Shown piece after piece: positions 24,457-32,241 of a DNA stretch of 64,000 bases (position 1 is the first letter of the stretch; every line of letters starts with the position of its first letter). The position numbers were made by a program, and so were the translations under genes. The notes beneath the pieces are model-generated. The model worked only from the letters and a program-made list of their open reading frames with translations. It was not told the origin of the DNA and did no database searches. The DNA is from Bdellovibrionales bacterium (lineage in GTDB: Bacteria > Bdellovibrionota > UBA1018): assembly GCA_018266355.1 (NCBI GenBank), contig JAFEAP010000005.1, positions 62,001 to 126,000 on the forward strand. The letters run 5' to 3'.

Positions 24457-25686
24457 CTAGAGATGGGTAGCGACACTACGCCTGGACTCTTGTCGCCCCT
24501 TCTCCGTCCGCTTCAGCGGCTTCGCCACCATATGCGCGTAAAGCGGACTCTCGACCCCGTCGTGAGTCGGTCGATAGCTCGTAACTTTCAACCATTGCTT
24601 ATGCGTCTCGAAGTTCGCGACCCGAGTCCGTGTCGCCGCACCGCTTGACTCGATACGAACCCTCCTTCCAGTCGCCGAATCGATGCGAAAAAGCGGCCGT
24701 ACCACCCGACGCTCACTTCGGCTACTGTAGTTCTTAACGTCCGGCCCCTCCGCAAGCGCTGTCCAATGCCCAAGCCCACGCGAGATCCGCATCGGGACGA
24801 ATTCGGAGAAATGCGCTTCGAGCTTCTTGATCGCACCCGCGACCCGGTCTTGAAGGGAATAAGCCGAAATGCCGAGCGCATCCGCGACTTCCCGATCGGT
24901 CAAATCCTCCTCGTTGTCGAAATAAACGGCGCGGATCGCCTCGCGCTGCTTTGCCGTCAGCGCATCCCAATACTCCTGGAAACGCCGGCTTCGTTCGTTC
25001 AGAGAGCTTTCAACTTTGCGATGAATCCGGGATTGATACGCGTGGAATTCCTCGAACGGAAACCCCGGGCAGATGAACTCCATCGCCTCGCGCGTATTCA
25101 AGTTTCGACTGATGAGATAGGCCGCGAGGAGGAGCTTCGGATCGTAAGCCGGAGCGTTACGAGTCTCGGCGTTCACGAATGTCTTATTCTCCGGATCGCC
25201 GAACTCCTTCCGCGCGATCAGGGTCCAAAGGCAGGAATCCTTCAACGTCGCCGGCCACGGCCCCGTGAGCGTCGAAAGCTGGCTCGTCATCCCGGGACGC
25301 CGGTCCCGAAGCGCGTGGCTTGCGAACGCGGGGTCACGGGCGGCACGATAGAGAAAAGCCGTCATTCGCTCCGGCGTATCGAGGAGTTCGCGAAGCTCGA
25401 CGTCCGGAAAGCTCGCCTCGGGCGAGGCCACTCTCCACTCGGGCGTCTTCGATTTCTTGCAAAGCACCTCGGCGCGTTTTCGCGAGTAGAGTCCCTCATC
25501 GACGAGTTCCTGCTCGACTTCACTGAGCGTCGTGAACTTTCGAAGACGCTTCGGCCGCGCGGCGATCGGCGCGACCGCGCGATCCGCAGGCACTACCGGT
25601 CCTCGTGCGTAAGACTTCCCCCGATTCCTCGCCAAGACTCCCTCCGTCCCCGTTCGGGAGCCTAGGCTTACCTCATGCGAACGCAT
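24457..25686 (-). CDS. Sigma-70 region-4-like HTH protein of the element
   Basis: The product has 409 aa. Residues 243-290 (LTAKQREAIRAVYFDNEE, then DLTDREVADALGISAYSLQD and RVAGAIKKLE) closely resemble sigma-70 region 4: a TxxQRE..xL entry helix followed by an HTH of the LTxxEIAxxLGIS type. Upstream lie a basic N-terminus and a helical middle with a YDPKLLLAAYLISRNLNTREA segment; region 2 of a sigma factor is not recognisable. The C-terminus is basic. It may be an element-encoded transcription regulator or a replication/excision control protein. The start (ATG 25686) has no strong ribosome-binding site. Confidence 0.6.
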   Translation of the reverse strand: MRSHEVSLGSRTGTEGVLARNRGKSYARGPVVPADRAVAPIAARPKRLRKFTTLSEVEQELVDEGLYSRKRAEVLCKKSKTPEWRVASPEASFPDVELRELLDTPERMTAFLYRAARDPAFASHALRDRRPGMTSQLSTLTGPWPATLKDSCLWTLIARKEFGDPENKTFVNAETRNAPAYDPKLLLAAYLISRNLNTREAMEFICPGFPFEEFHAYQSRIHRKVESSLNERSRRFQEYWDALTAKQREAIRAVYFDNEEDLTDREVADALGISAYSLQDRVAGAIKKLEAHFSEFVPMRISRGLGHWTALAEGPDVKNYSSRSERRVVRPLFRIDSATGRRVRIESSGAATRTRVANFETHKQWLKVTSYRPTHDGVESPLYAHMVAKPLKRTEKGRQESRRSVATHL

Positions 25687-25987
25687 GGGGTCATATTATT
25701 TTATTTCGCCGTGATTTCGATGGATTATGTAGTTTAAGTGTAAGAATTACCCCCAAATTTCGGCCTAATAGTATCTAGGAACGTCTCTTTGAGGACCTGA
25801 TTTCCTTCCCTTCGAATCCATCAATCAGGAGCGCCCATAAACCGGCGCTGACTTTCCGACCCTACGAACTCATGCGCGACTTTTCGAGTCACATCCATTC
25901 TCATTCGCGACCCATTGAGTACCTTTACAGATCTTTCAACCTCTACGGCCCGTCATGGGCCTTGTCCTGAATTTTCATAGGAGTCTT
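25687..25987. other. Intergenic control region inside the element
   Basis: About 300 bp between the divergent sigma-like gene and the TraG-like gene with no convincing frame. Its left 60 bp is AT-rich (TTATTTTATTTCG, GTAGTTTAAGTGTAAG) and probably holds promoters. A short GGCCC-GTCAT-GGGCC hairpin lies at 25949-25963, ahead of the TraG-like ribosome-binding site. Confidence 0.5.
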
Positions 25988-27577
25988 ATGTCTGCCCAAA
26001 AATCCGAGACGGGGAAATCCTCGTCTCTTTCCGGCGATGATCGTCTTTTCGCCGTCGGCATCGCGGCCCTCATCGCGTCGGCGCTCGGCTACAAACTCGA
26101 AGCGTCTTGGAGGCGCGTCTTCTTCGCGTACTACGAGGAGATCCATTTCGCGATCTACCTCCTCTTCGCGGCACTCTGCGGTCTCGCGCTCTTCTGGTTC
26201 CACCGGAAGACGCGAAACCTCTCGAAGTCCGTCGAGAAGCTTTCGCCTTACTGGAGTTCCTACGCGGGAATCCCGGTGGGACGAACGACCGAAAGCGGCG
26301 TCGACCTCTACCTTCCCGAGAGCATCCGCCTCGGTCACGTCCAGATCCTCGGCTCAACCGGCCGGGGAAAAACCGAAAGCGTGATCCTTCCCTGGTTGGT
26401 CCGGGACGCGCTTCGCGGCTACAGTCCGATCCTGATCGACGGAAAGGGGGATCCCGAGCTCGTCGATCGGATCCGAGCGGCGCTTCGCGAGGCCCAGGCT
26501 CCGCATACGGTCGAAGTCTTCGACCTCGGAAACCCCGATTCCTCCTCAACGACGAATCCCCTCGCGAACGGATCGGCCCAGCAAATCACCGATCGCATCT
26601 TCACGAGCTTCGACTTCGAAGACCCGTACTACCGCGGAGTCCAGTACAGCCACGCGGGAAGCATCGTCGCACTTCTCCGTTCGACGGCACCGAACGAAGC
26701 GGTGACTTTCTCGCGCCTCCACGAGCTTCTGACCGCCCCGCAAGCCCTGGGTGACGCCATTGCTCAGGTCTCTCTTCAATCTCCGAGCGTAGGAGTGCGG
26801 CGACTCCTCCAAATGGATCCGAAGCTCCGCGAAAAGGAGCTTTCGGGTCTGATCTCCCAAATCCAGCCCTTCGCGAACGGTGAAATCGCGAAGCTCGTCA
26901 ACGGTGCCGTCGAAGGGAAGAGCCACCGAACGCCGTCCGAGCTGATCCTGAACACAGACCGAAAGCCCCGCGTCCTCGTCTTTCTTCTCCCGACGCTGAA
27001 GTACCAGTCGATCGGCCGCCAGCTCGGGCGGTGTCTCCTCCAGGAGATCGCCTGGGCCGTCGGCGAGCGATCGAGCTTGGGCCAAAGCCATCCCTTCGTC
27101 CCGGTCTACCTCGACGAGTTCTCGGCGTTCGTCTATCCCGGCTTCCAGAACGTCCTGAACAAAGCGCGCTCGGCCGGCGTCGCCTTCCATCTCTCCCATC
27201 AGAGCACCGGCGACCTGGCCCTCGTCGATCCGAACTTCGCCACCATCCTGAACACGAACACCAACGTCAAATGCCTTCTCGGCCTCAATGATCCCGATAC
27301 CGCGGACTTCTTCGCGAAGCACCTCGGCACCTATACCTCGGAGAAACTGACCGAACGGGCGAAGTCCTCGGGCTTCTTCGGAAGGGAGCGGACCGGCGAC
27401 GTTTCGATCCGCGCCGTCGAAGAGTACCGGATCCATCCGAACCGGCTGAAGAACTACACGGCCGGCCGCGGAGTGATCCACTTTCCGACGCCGAACGGGA
27501 ACGTCACCGAAGAAATCCAGTTCGCCGCGCTCCGCGCGTCGGAGCTGAGATCCTTCGGAAAGGAGAATGAACGATGA
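25988..27577 (+). CDS. TraG/TraD (VirD4)-like DNA-transfer ATPase
   Basis: The product has 529 aa from the ATG at 25988 (TAGGAG site). Two N-terminal membrane segments (about 18-36 and 52-72) precede a RecA-like ATPase with Walker A GSTGRGKTE (122-130) and Walker B FVPVYLDEF (370-378), plus SHQSTGDL and NTNTNVKCLLGLNDPDTADFF segments typical of the TraG/TraD C-terminal domain. Such coupling proteins deliver DNA-relaxase complexes to a secretion channel. No other type IV secretion gene is present, so the element would be mobilized by a helper, or the ATPase serves another DNA-handling step. It overlaps the next gene by 4 bp. Confidence 0.85.
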   Translation: MSAQKSETGKSSSLSGDDRLFAVGIAALIASALGYKLEASWRRVFFAYYEEIHFAIYLLFAALCGLALFWFHRKTRNLSKSVEKLSPYWSSYAGIPVGRTTESGVDLYLPESIRLGHVQILGSTGRGKTESVILPWLVRDALRGYSPILIDGKGDPELVDRIRAALREAQAPHTVEVFDLGNPDSSSTTNPLANGSAQQITDRIFTSFDFEDPYYRGVQYSHAGSIVALLRSTAPNEAVTFSRLHELLTAPQALGDAIAQVSLQSPSVGVRRLLQMDPKLREKELSGLISQIQPFANGEIAKLVNGAVEGKSHRTPSELILNTDRKPRVLVFLLPTLKYQSIGRQLGRCLLQEIAWAVGERSSLGQSHPFVPVYLDEFSAFVYPGFQNVLNKARSAGVAFHLSHQSTGDLALVDPNFATILNTNTNVKCLLGLNDPDTADFFAKHLGTYTSEKLTERAKSSGFFGRERTGDVSIRAVEEYRIHPNRLKNYTAGRGVIHFPTPNGNVTEEIQFAALRASELRSFGKENER

Positions 27578-28326
27578 AGAACTCGGTCGTTCTCACCACC
27601 CGGGACTTCGTCTTACTCCGCGATCTTTACGAAAGCACTGTCTTAAGCTTCTTCCAGATCCGGACCAGGCACTTCCCCGGTAAGTCGGAGCCGACCGCGA
27701 GCAACCGTCTCGGAAAGCTCCGGCGGGCCGACTATACCCGGAGCATCCGGGTCGGTAGCCAATCCCATCACGGAGCGCTCAAATCGATCGGCGTCATCCA
27801 TTCGATCACCCGAAAAGGTATCCGCGCTCTCCAATCCAGATTCCCTTCCGAGGCCTTTCGGGAAGAACCCGTGCGATGGAACACCCAGTCCCTTTCGCAC
27901 GACCTGCTCCTGACCGACGTCCTCTCGGCACTTCGCCCGCGGCATCCCGGGGCCAGATTCACGAACGGAAAGCTCCTGGGTACCGACCAAAGGGCGGGTA
28001 GACGGCTACCCGACGCCGTTCTCGAAACGCCTCCGGGATCTCGGAAAATCGCCGTCGAACTCGAACTGACCGGGAAGTCGGAGCGCCGCTACCGGGAAAT
28101 CATCACGGAGTACCGGCTCGATCCGCGCTACGCCGAAGTCCACTACATCGTCCCGAACCGGTCCCTGCTCGAACGAATCCAAAGCCAGATCGTAGGCTAC
28201 CGAGTGTCCTCCGATTATCCGAATCCCGACACCGGCAAGTTCAAGCTTCTCCTCCTGCACGCCCTCTTGAAGTCCTCCTCCACGGTCCTGGACGGGACCG
28301 AAGAACCGCAGTCTCGGGCTGCTTAA
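27574..28326 (+). CDS. Replication-relaxation family protein
   Basis: The product has 250 aa. The N-terminal winged-helix part (LTTRDFVLLRDLYESTVLSF, then ASNRLGKLRRADYT) and the later HDLLLTDVLSALR, LPDAVLETPPGSRKIAVELEL and YREIITEYRLDPRYAEVHYIV segments match the replication-relaxation family, whose C-terminal part looks like a restriction-endonuclease/relaxase-type fold (P-D...E-x-E-L). These proteins occur beside TraG-like ATPases on plasmids and integrative elements and are thought to act at origins or nicking sites. Coupled to the TraG-like gene by a 4-bp overlap. Confidence 0.75.
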   Translation: MKNSVVLTTRDFVLLRDLYESTVLSFFQIRTRHFPGKSEPTASNRLGKLRRADYTRSIRVGSQSHHGALKSIGVIHSITRKGIRALQSRFPSEAFREEPVRWNTQSLSHDLLLTDVLSALRPRHPGARFTNGKLLGTDQRAGRRLPDAVLETPPGSRKIAVELELTGKSERRYREIITEYRLDPRYAEVHYIVPNRSLLERIQSQIVGYRVSSDYPNPDTGKFKLLLLHALLKSSSTVLDGTEEPQSRAA

Positions 28327-28340
28327 CGAAGGAAAACCGA

Positions 28341-28631
28341 ATGTCCATGAAACTGAAATGGGATCTCCGCGAAGTTTTTCGCTACCTGATCTCGATACCC
28401 TTTAGCCTCACCGGAATGCTTATCTCTTGGTGTGCCATCCTCATGATGAAGTTCCACACCTACGGAATCGGCATGTATCCCGGCTTGAGGATTCCGAAGA
28501 AATACTCGCTCCAGTGGGCGCTCGACCAGTTCTGGGAGCGATCCCTCTACCCGGTCGCGTTCTGGATCTGGCTCACGCTGATCCTCGATGCGCTCCTCCG
28601 GCGCTACGCCTTCCGATTGAATCAACGCTGA
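28341..28631 (+). CDS. Small membrane protein
   Basis: The product has 96 aa with two hydrophobic segments (about residues 14-36, FRYLISIPFSLTGMLISWCA, and 68-86, LYPVAFWIWLTLILDALL) separated by a basic/aromatic loop. GAAGGA precedes the ATG. It is the third gene of the TraG-like operon, 14 bp after the replication-relaxation stop. It may help anchor a transfer or replication complex; the sequence gives no family. Confidence 0.6.
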   Translation: MSMKLKWDLREVFRYLISIPFSLTGMLISWCAILMMKFHTYGIGMYPGLRIPKKYSLQWALDQFWERSLYPVAFWIWLTLILDALLRRYAFRLNQR

Positions 28632-28653
28632 AACTCGGCGGCTGACCGGCAAA

Positions 28654-28684
28654 TCTCCCCTCAAAACCCGGTTTTGAGGGGAGA
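28654..28684. repeat. Perfect 14-bp inverted repeat
   Basis: Arms TCTCCCCTCAAAAC and GTTTTGAGGGGAGA around a CCG loop, flanked by CCGG on both sides. It follows the TraG-like operon by 22 bp. There is no T-run, so it is a poor intrinsic terminator; a protein-binding or nicking hairpin is possible. Confidence 0.75.
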
Positions 28685-28725
28685 CCGGTCCGGCCGCGAA
28701 CTCGAACCGACTTAACTCCTCGAAA

Positions 28726-28853
28726 TCACGCCCGCCCCCACGGCTCCCGGGGAAGGGCAGCGGTCTCTCCGGTCGCTGACCACCCGCCCTCTACGATGTC
28801 AGGTGGTCAGCGACACGACCCCTGCCTAAGAAGAGCCGTGGGGGCGGGCGTGA
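28726..28853. repeat. Nested inverted repeats (candidate oriT/origin)
   Basis: The outer arms are 20 bp and perfect: TCACGCCCGCCCCCACGGCT (28726-28745) and its complement at 28834-28853. Inside, GTCGCTGACCACC (28772-28784) pairs perfectly with GGTGGTCAGCGAC (28802-28814) around a 17-nt centre (28785-28801). No gene overlaps. Placement between the TraG/relaxation operon and the recombinase genes suits a transfer or replication origin, or a structured RNA. Confidence 0.7.
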
Positions 28854-28941
28854 AAACCAAAATGAGATGAATCCAAAAGAACTTGAACGAAGAAAACGAA
28901 AACCCAAGAAGAAAACCCGAATCCTTAAAGGAGAAGAAACC

Positions 28942-29031
28942 ATGCGCCACTTGATGAAAATCGACCCCGAAACCGCTGCGAACGCAGCCGTCCCGAAGGA
29001 GAACGATCCCGTATGGCGAAATGGAGACTGA
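28942..29031 (+). CDS. Very small protein, 29 aa
   Basis: The ATG at 28942 has an excellent AAAGGAGAAG site and the frame ends in TGA at 29031, overlapping the next gene by 19 bp. An in-frame ATG at 28873 would make a 52-residue product with a very basic N-terminus (KELERRKRKPKKK). The short form contains MRHLMKIDPETAANAAVP. It may be a leader or a small accessory protein of the recombinase unit. I do not recognise it. Confidence 0.4.
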   Translation: MRHLMKIDPETAANAAVPKENDPVWRNGD

Positions 29032-29234
29032 ACCAAGCTCCAGACCTCATTCCCGTTCCCGTCGACCCGAACGAATACGACCAAGTCCTTGCCGGAATTT
29101 CCGAGATCCTTTATCGTGCATTCCGCCAGCTCGACTCCTCGAAGAAAATTCCTGAGCGACTTTCCACCGGCGCCAGCGTCCACCCGCGTTCCGCGAATCC
29201 CGCGAACGCGCAACCGAAGACGGAGGCAGCCTAA
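29013..29234 (+). CDS. Small protein directly upstream of the recombinase
   Basis: The product has 73 aa: an N-terminal MAKWRLNQAPDLIPVPVDP, a helix (YDQVLAGISEILYRAFRQLD) and a Ser/Pro/Ala-rich tail. AAGGAG lies upstream, and the stop overlaps the recombinase start (TAATG), so translation is coupled. Small proteins in this place may act as recombination directionality factors or regulators of the integrase; that role is inferred from position only. Confidence 0.6.
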   Translation: MAKWRLNQAPDLIPVPVDPNEYDQVLAGISEILYRAFRQLDSSKKIPERLSTGASVHPRSANPANAQPKTEAA

Positions 29235-31087
29235 TGGCCAGACCCAAGAAATACCGACCACCCGAATCGCCGAAGCCCGCCGCGAAGGGGCACCGCATCG
29301 CCTTTTACATCCGCGTTTCGACCGAAGAGCAGGCCAGCAATCCCGAGGGCTCGATCAAGAACCAGAAAGAGCGGCTCCTCACCGCCGTACAGCTGAAGAA
29401 CCTGGAAGGCGTCTTCGGCGAAGTCGCCGAGATCTACGTCGACCGCGCCCGATCCGGGAAGGATACGAACCGGCCCGAGCTGCAAAGGCTCCTGAACGCG
29501 ATCCGCGCGAAGGAGATCTCGCTCGTCATGGTCTCGGAACTCTCTCGGCTCTCCCGCTCGATCAAGGACTTCGCCGGGATCTGGGAACTCATGCAGGCGA
29601 ACGGCTGCGGGTTCCTGAGCCTCCGCGAGAACTTCGACACGACGACCGCGGCCGGCGAGATGGTCCTCTACACGGTGGCAAACATCGCCCAGTTCGAACG
29701 CCGCCAGATCGCCGAGCGCGTGACGGCGAACATCCACGCACGTGCGAAACGCGGCCTCTACAACGGCGGTTGCGTCCCGCTCGGCTACCGGCTCATCCCC
29801 GATAAGAAGGGCTACCTCGAAGTCGATCCGGAACAGGCGGAGATCGTCCGGAAGGCGTTCTCCGTCTTCCTCTTCGAGCGGAACCTGACGAGCGCCGCGA
29901 AGTGGCTGAACGCGAACGGCGTCCGGTACAAGAAGACGATCCAAGGCGGCGGAAACGCTCCTCGGCTCGGCCACTTCACGACCCAGAACCTGGCTTGCCT
30001 CCTGAAAAACAAAGCCTACGTCGGCATCAAGACCTACAAGGAGAAAGGCGTCTGGAAGGAAGCCCCGGCCGTCTGGGAGCCGATCATCGAACCAACCCTT
30101 TTCCAGAAGACCCAGGAACTCATCGCGAGAAACTTCGACCGCAAACCCCACGACCCGAGGCGCTATCCGTACCTTTTGACGGGCGTCCTGAAGTGCGGTC
30201 ATTGCGGCGAACGACTCTGCGGGAAGACGGCTCACGGGGCAAAGGGCGCGATCGTGCATTACTACGACCACGCCTGGGCGCTGAAACGCCAGTCCTGCTT
30301 GAAGGAGAAGGTCTTCCATTGCGATCCCGTCCGGATCAACGCGAGATGGCTCGAACCCGTCGTCTGGCAGGAAGTCGAAAAGCTCCTCACCGAACCGAAA
30401 GTCGTCGATCGCCTGATCGCCGACGCGAAAGCCGCGCACGGCGGCAAAAGCCGAAGCGAAGAGATCGAACGCGTTCGCCAGAAGATCTACGCGTACAAGA
30501 ACCAGATCGACGCGCTCACCGAACGCCTGGCCCAGCTTCCTGCGAGCGTTCCCGCCGAACCGATCTACCAAGCGATGGAGCGGATCCACAAATCGCGAAG
30601 CGAGGAGGAGGAAAATCTCGCGAGAATCCAAAACGGAGAAGGCGATTTCGAGCGTCCGGTCGAGCGAGAGACTTACGGGAAATTTCTCGAAGGTCTTCGC
30701 GCGGTCGCCGAGAATCCGGAACTCCAGCACTACCGTGCGCAAATCATCCAAACGCTCGTGCAAAAGGTCGAAGTCTTCCCCGAGACCTTCAAAATGCACT
30801 TCCTCATCGGGAAGAATTACATCGAACGGGAGCTCGCTCACGCGGGCTCCCGCCTTTTTTATTGTCCTGGAGGTTCGCTTAAAGAGCCCAACTCGAATTT
30901 ACGAGGGGGCGGAGCTGAAAAAGAAAAAGCCGGAACTTTTTTGAGTTCCGGCATTTCTTCCAAGTTGATTTTTGGCGTTCCCACGGGGATTCGAACCCCG
31001 GTTACTCCCGTGAAAGGGGAGTGTCCTAGGCCTCTAGACGATGGGAACACCTCGCCAAGTGACTTGGAGATCCATTTCCTAACCTAA
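29234..31087 (+). CDS. Large serine recombinase (site-specific integrase)
   Basis: The product has 617 aa as read. The resolvase catalytic domain (about 20-160) has YIRVSTEEQ with S29 and SELSRLSRS; the recombinase domain follows (GYRLIPDKKGYLEV through SAAKWLNANGV), then a zinc ribbon (LKCGHCGERLC, C321/C324, with C355), a coiled coil near 400-470 and the end of the family core at about residue 540 (NYIERELAHAGSR). From codon 580 (30971) the frame enters the attachment site and reads the tRNA-Glu gene antisense (FGVPTGIRTPV) to a stop at 31087. In the excised circle joined at the 19-bp repeat the frame would instead end at 19706-19708. It likely integrates the element here. Confidence 0.88.
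   Translation: MARPKKYRPPESPKPAAKGHRIAFYIRVSTEEQASNPEGSIKNQKERLLTAVQLKNLEGVFGEVAEIYVDRARSGKDTNRPELQRLLNAIRAKEISLVMVSELSRLSRSIKDFAGIWELMQANGCGFLSLRENFDTTTAAGEMVLYTVANIAQFERRQIAERVTANIHARAKRGLYNGGCVPLGYRLIPDKKGYLEVDPEQAEIVRKAFSVFLFERNLTSAAKWLNANGVRYKKTIQGGGNAPRLGHFTTQNLACLLKNKAYVGIKTYKEKGVWKEAPAVWEPIIEPTLFQKTQELIARNFDRKPHDPRRYPYLLTGVLKCGHCGERLCGKTAHGAKGAIVHYYDHAWALKRQSCLKEKVFHCDPVRINARWLEPVVWQEVEKLLTEPKVVDRLIADAKAAHGGKSRSEEIERVRQKIYAYKNQIDALTERLAQLPASVPAEPIYQAMERIHKSRSEEEENLARIQNGEGDFERPVERETYGKFLEGLRAVAENPELQHYRAQIIQTLVQKVEVFPETFKMHFLIGKNYIERELAHAGSRLFYCPGGSLKEPNSNLRGGGAEKEKAGTFLSSGISSKLIFGVPTGIRTPVTPVKGECPRPLDDGNTSPSDLEIHFLT
30827..30860 (+). terminator. Terminator-like hairpin inside the recombinase frame
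   Basis: CGGGAGC and GCTCCCG enclose 12 nt and are followed by CCTTTTTT on the plus strand. It falls within the recombinase frame, right after the end of the conserved family core, about 230 nt before the stop at 31087. Either it is attenuating, or the ancestral gene ended near here. Confidence 0.65.
30924..30952 (-). terminator. Terminator for tRNA-Glu supplied by the element
   Basis: Minus strand: GCCGGAACT, loop CAAAAA, AGTTCCGGC, then TTTTTCTTTTTC. It lies 20 nt past the tRNA-Glu 3' end, inside the element and antisense to the recombinase gene. It would replace the chromosomal terminator now found at 19591-19623. Confidence 0.75.
30971..30989. repeat. Right attachment site (attR) within tRNA-Glu
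   Basis: TTTGGCGTTCCCACGGGGA, identical to 19631-19649. Seventeen of the 19 bases are the 3' end of tRNA-Glu, so integration leaves the tRNA intact. Confidence 0.8.
30973..31048 (-). tRNA. tRNA-Glu (anticodon UUC)
   Basis: Read on the minus strand, the acceptor arms GTTCCCA and TGGGAAC pair perfectly and are followed by discriminator G and an encoded CCA. The D-arm region (CGTCTAGAGGCCTAGGAC), the anticodon arm CTCCC-CTTTCAC-GGGAG (anticodon TTC) and the T arm GGGGTTCGAACCCC are all normal. It is the integration target of the element to its left in window coordinates. Confidence 0.97.
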
Positions 31088-31149
31088 ACCCTCAGGTTCA
31101 GCAAAGCCGATTTTCGACCGCGACAAAGATCTCCAAACCCAGACGCGGC

Positions 31150-31830
31150 TCACCGCGTCGAAACGACTCGCATCGGCTTCGTCTCGGGATAATCGAGTCC
31201 GATCGCCCGGTACGCGTCGATCAGCGCGCCGTGGACGGACTGGATCCTTCCCGCGAACCGCGAATCCGAGCCCGCGCAGCCGGTCGGTTTGTAAGTCGCC
31301 GCCAAAGTCACCGGCGCGCCTCCCCCCTTCAGGTAAGCGACGTATTCGGTCGCGATCGCGTCCATCGTCTCCGCCCGGCACTGGACGAAGCTCCGCACGC
31401 GGTGGGACTCGCCGCTTTCCGCCGAGACGTACGAGACCGGAAACACCGGGCTCAAGCAGTGGGCGGAGTATTCCGCCTCGCTCCGGAGAAAACGCGCGTA
31501 CCAGATGCCGTAGGCCGGTTCGCGCCGGCCGATTTCCGCGGCGTATTCGTCGAAAACCATGCGCAGCCGATCGGGGTTTTTCCCCGTCATGTCGACGCAA
31601 ACCGTATCGAATTCGAGCGAGCTCATCCCGCCGTACGGGATCCGGTAAAGTTCGGCGAAGGTCGCCGGGCCGATCGGCAAAACCACGGGTTCGGCGTCGG
31701 CGTTCCGAAGTTCGGCCGGCAGCGGCCCCGATCTCCACGGCTCCACCAGCGTATCGACGAAGGTGTAGACCCCGAGGGCAGCCATGACGAGAAAGAGGTT
31801 TCGGGTCAGAGAATAGAAGGATTTCGACAT
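31150..31830 (-). CDS. Hypothetical membrane-anchored protein
   Basis: The product is about 226 aa from the ATG at 31830 (AAGGGA upstream); an in-frame ATG at 31869 would add 13 residues. One hydrophobic segment near the N-terminus (LTRNLFLVMAALGVYTFVD) anchors a soluble domain with scattered cysteines (FDTVCVDMTG, SAHCLSPVF, SFVQCRAET, PTGCAGSD), so probably periplasmic with disulfides. I do not recognise the family. It is the first chromosomal gene after the tRNA, on the same strand, with no obvious partner. Confidence 0.6.
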   Translation of the reverse strand: MSKSFYSLTRNLFLVMAALGVYTFVDTLVEPWRSGPLPAELRNADAEPVVLPIGPATFAELYRIPYGGMSSLEFDTVCVDMTGKNPDRLRMVFDEYAAEIGRREPAYGIWYARFLRSEAEYSAHCLSPVFPVSYVSAESGESHRVRSFVQCRAETMDAIATEYVAYLKGGGAPVTLAATYKPTGCAGSDSRFAGRIQSVHGALIDAYRAIGLDYPETKPMRVVSTR

Positions 31831-31986
31831 GGGATCCGTCCCTTTTCCGGCCGAAATCATTTCGGCCACACGGACGAATATCGCAACCCGCGTGCCGGAT
31901 TTTTCAACCTGAAATCAGCCACTTGACGCAGGGGGTGTCGAATTGACCCGGACCGAAAACGGCAGGGTGCCGCGGAAATGACCTAC

Positions 31987-32241
31987 TTAGGTCTTCAGAC
32001 TCGCGAGCTGGTCCTTCTGATCGATCGCGGCGAGGTCGTTATACCCGCCGATCAGTTTTTCGCCGTGAAGGATTTGGGGCATCGTCTTCATCCCCGTCTT
32101 CTTCTCGAGCGCGTCCCACTGGGCATCGTCGTCCATCGGAACGCGCTTCTCTTCGTAATCGACTCCCCGCTGTTTCAGCAGCGCTTTCGCGCGCTCGCAA
32201 TACGGGCAGAAATCCATCGTGTAAACGGTAACCTTCGCCAT
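31987..32241 (-). CDS. Glutaredoxin (GrxC-type)
   Basis: The product has 84 aa, the normal size for a class I glutaredoxin. The N-terminal VTVYTMDFCPYCERAKALL carries the dithiol CPYC active site; KTMPQILHGEKLIGGYNDL holds the cis-proline and the glutathione-binding GGYNDL motif. It reduces disulfides and glutathione-protein adducts in the cytoplasm. Its ATG overlaps the TGA of the cyaY-like gene by one base (TGATG), so redox and iron-sulfur functions are translated together. Confidence 0.9.
   Translation of the reverse strand: MAKVTVYTMDFCPYCERAKALLKQRGVDYEEKRVPMDDDAQWDALEKKTGMKTMPQILHGEKLIGGYNDLAAIDQKDQLASLKT

Larger units (their letters stand above)
19631..30989. mobile_element. Integrative (possibly mobilizable) element in tRNA-Glu
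   Basis: An ~11.4-kb segment bounded by perfect 19-bp direct repeats. From left to right it carries inverted repeats, a start-less HTH frame, a four-gene PIN operon, two ThsB-like TIR genes, a convergent SLOG/TIR pair, a sigma-like regulator, a TraG/VirD4-type ATPase, a replication-relaxation protein, a small membrane protein, a region of nested inverted repeats, two small genes and a large serine recombinase at the right edge. The middle (about 21.5-24.4 kb) is AT-richer than the flanks. It has no complete conjugation machinery, so it would need a helper if it transfers. Boundaries are firm if the repeats are the true att sites. Confidence 0.8.

Noticed and set aside
24216..24476. An 86-codon minus frame spanning the TIR promoter region
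   Set aside because: It overlaps the TIR start and the end of the sigma-like gene in another frame and has no family features.
28654..28684. Hairpin after the TraG operon as an intrinsic terminator
   Set aside because: Perfect stem but no T-run on either strand; listed as an inverted repeat instead.
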